23,844 nucleotides of DNA from JACJXF01 sp964349045 (lineage in GTDB: Bacteria; Bacteroidota; Bacteroidia; Bacteroidales; GCA-2748055), in contig CAYGFI010000065.1 of NCBI GenBank assembly GCA_964349045.1, forward strand, positions 1 through 23,844, in the 5' to 3' direction. A program made the translations under genes and the position numbers. Every line of letters starts with the position of its first letter. Within the stretch, counting starts at the first letter, position 1. Below the pieces are notes generated by a model. That model was not told the DNA's origin and ran no database searches. It saw only the letters and a program-made list of their open reading frames with translations. Shown piece by piece: positions 23,165-23,844 of this stretch.

Positions 23165-23704
23165 TTAAACCAATTTATACGTATTTAAATTAAGTTTATT
23201 ACACCAGTATTTAATGTAATTCATGTCTAAATCAGGCATTGCCAACAGATTTTCAATATCATTTATCTGTTTGTCACTCTTATATTGTTGTATCCAATCA
23301 ATTTTCGAAATTACCAAATCTTCCGGCGCGACTATCCAAACATCAAAATCTGTTATTGGTTCCTTTCTACGTCTCGAAAATTCCTTATTTCTATATTCTG
23401 TTTCTTTTTTTATAATGAAATCAATTTTAAATCCGGTTTTGAGGTCGATTACATTAAACATTCCATGTCGTTGGATTTCTTCCTTTACCGTTTTTTTATT
23501 TATGTAATAAGCATCCCTGAAAATTTCAAAAAAATCATTCAAATGTTTTTCATATAGTTCAATCACAATATCAATATCCAATGACATTCTTGGCACAGTA
23601 TAGGCATTTACGGCTAAACTACCGGAAAGCATATATGAAATATTCTTTTCTTCAAGGGATTGAGTTACTCTCTTTAATAAATCTATAATCATATTAAATA
23701 TCAT
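23165..23704 (-). CDS. Nucleotidyltransferase-fold protein (AbiEii/MNT-like)
   Basis: A 179-residue protein with the minimal nucleotidyltransferase pattern: GS motif at 28-29 (SGSLAVNAY), the Asp pair Asp43-x-Asp45 (SLDIDIVIE) and a third acidic residue Asp94 (FKIDFII). The tail APEDLVISKIDWIQQYKSDK resembles AbiEii-like or DUF6036-type proteins, where the domain modifies tRNA or protein targets with nucleotides. All three acids are present, so it is probably active. The start could also be Met5. It is first in a two-gene unit with the 91-residue protein. A type IV or type VII toxin-antitoxin-like role is plausible but unproven. Confidence 0.8.
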   Translation of the reverse strand: MIFNMIIDLLKRVTQSLEEKNISYMLSGSLAVNAYTVPRMSLDIDIVIELYEKHLNDFFEIFRDAYYINKKTVKEEIQRHGMFNVIDLKTGFKIDFIIKKETEYRNKEFSRRRKEPITDFDVWIVAPEDLVISKIDWIQQYKSDKQINDIENLLAMPDLDMNYIKYWCNKLNLNTYKLV

Positions 23705-23799
23705 TGGTGTCCAGTTAAAAATGTCGAGTACCTCTATATCATAATTAAACCAAGCAATGTAGGTAATAATTAAAATATGTCCTTATTTTTTAATGTCCT

Positions 23800-23844
23800 A
23801 ATGCCGGACAGGCATTTACTTTTTTCCTTGATGAAAAAAGTAAA
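23800..23844. repeat. Inverted-repeat element at window edge (truncated)
   Basis: AATGCC-GGACA-GGCATT (23800-23816) is a perfect hairpin; TTTACTTTTTTC (23815-23826) and GAAAAAAGTAAA (23833-23844) form a perfect 12-bp inverted repeat around CTTGAT, ending at the last base. It resembles an interspersed Bacteroidetes intergenic repeat I recall (TTACTTTTTTCCTTGAT...), which usually continues further. Confidence 0.6.

Overview
The window looks like a chromosomal piece of a Bacteroidota (Bacteroidetes) bacterium. It is AT-rich and carries a SusC/SusD outer-membrane pair and several Bacteroidetes-type lipoproteins. Promoters fit the TTTG-N19-TAnnTTTG form, and there are short hairpin-forming intergenic repeats of a kind common in this phylum. 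I cannot name the genus. Nothing looks like a phage, an insertion sequence or a CRISPR array.

Left part (1-8975, all minus strand): a polysaccharide-utilisation locus (PUL) read right to left. It holds a LacI-family regulator, SusC, SusD, a GH29 fucosidase-like enzyme with unusual active-site residues, and the start of a lipoprotein that leaves the window. Three palindromes centred on CACGTG flank the regulator, two before it and one between it and susC. They are the clearest regulatory signal here and are probably the LacI operators. The susC leader also holds a perfect 15-bp hairpin.

Middle (8976-12283): a quiet stretch with tRNA-Arg(UCU), its promoter and terminator, and a possible degraded tRNA 3' end with a second terminator. 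A secreted TPR/DUF4919-like protein follows on the minus strand, then a DUF1080 lipoprotein on the plus strand with a strong terminator.

Right-middle (12284-20140): a 2-hydroxyacid dehydrogenase and an SMP-30-type lactonase form a two-gene unit with a palindrome over its predicted promoter. Next are a GH2 beta-mannosidase without a signal peptide, a hotdog thioesterase with a small lipoprotein under a very good promoter, and a GH97 enzyme of the retaining (alpha-galactosidase-like) type on the plus strand.

Right end (20144-23844): L-rhamnose isomerase (rhaA) and the L-rhamnose/H+ symporter (rhaT) diverge from a 423-bp region; rhaB and rhaD are not in the window. Next is a tight two-gene unit of a nucleotidyltransferase-fold protein and a 91-residue partner. 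It is the best candidate for a poorly described system, possibly toxin-antitoxin-like. The window ends inside inverted repeats that look like part of an interspersed element. Overall this is glycan and deoxysugar use: outer-membrane capture, periplasmic glycosidases, then uptake and isomerisation of rhamnose.
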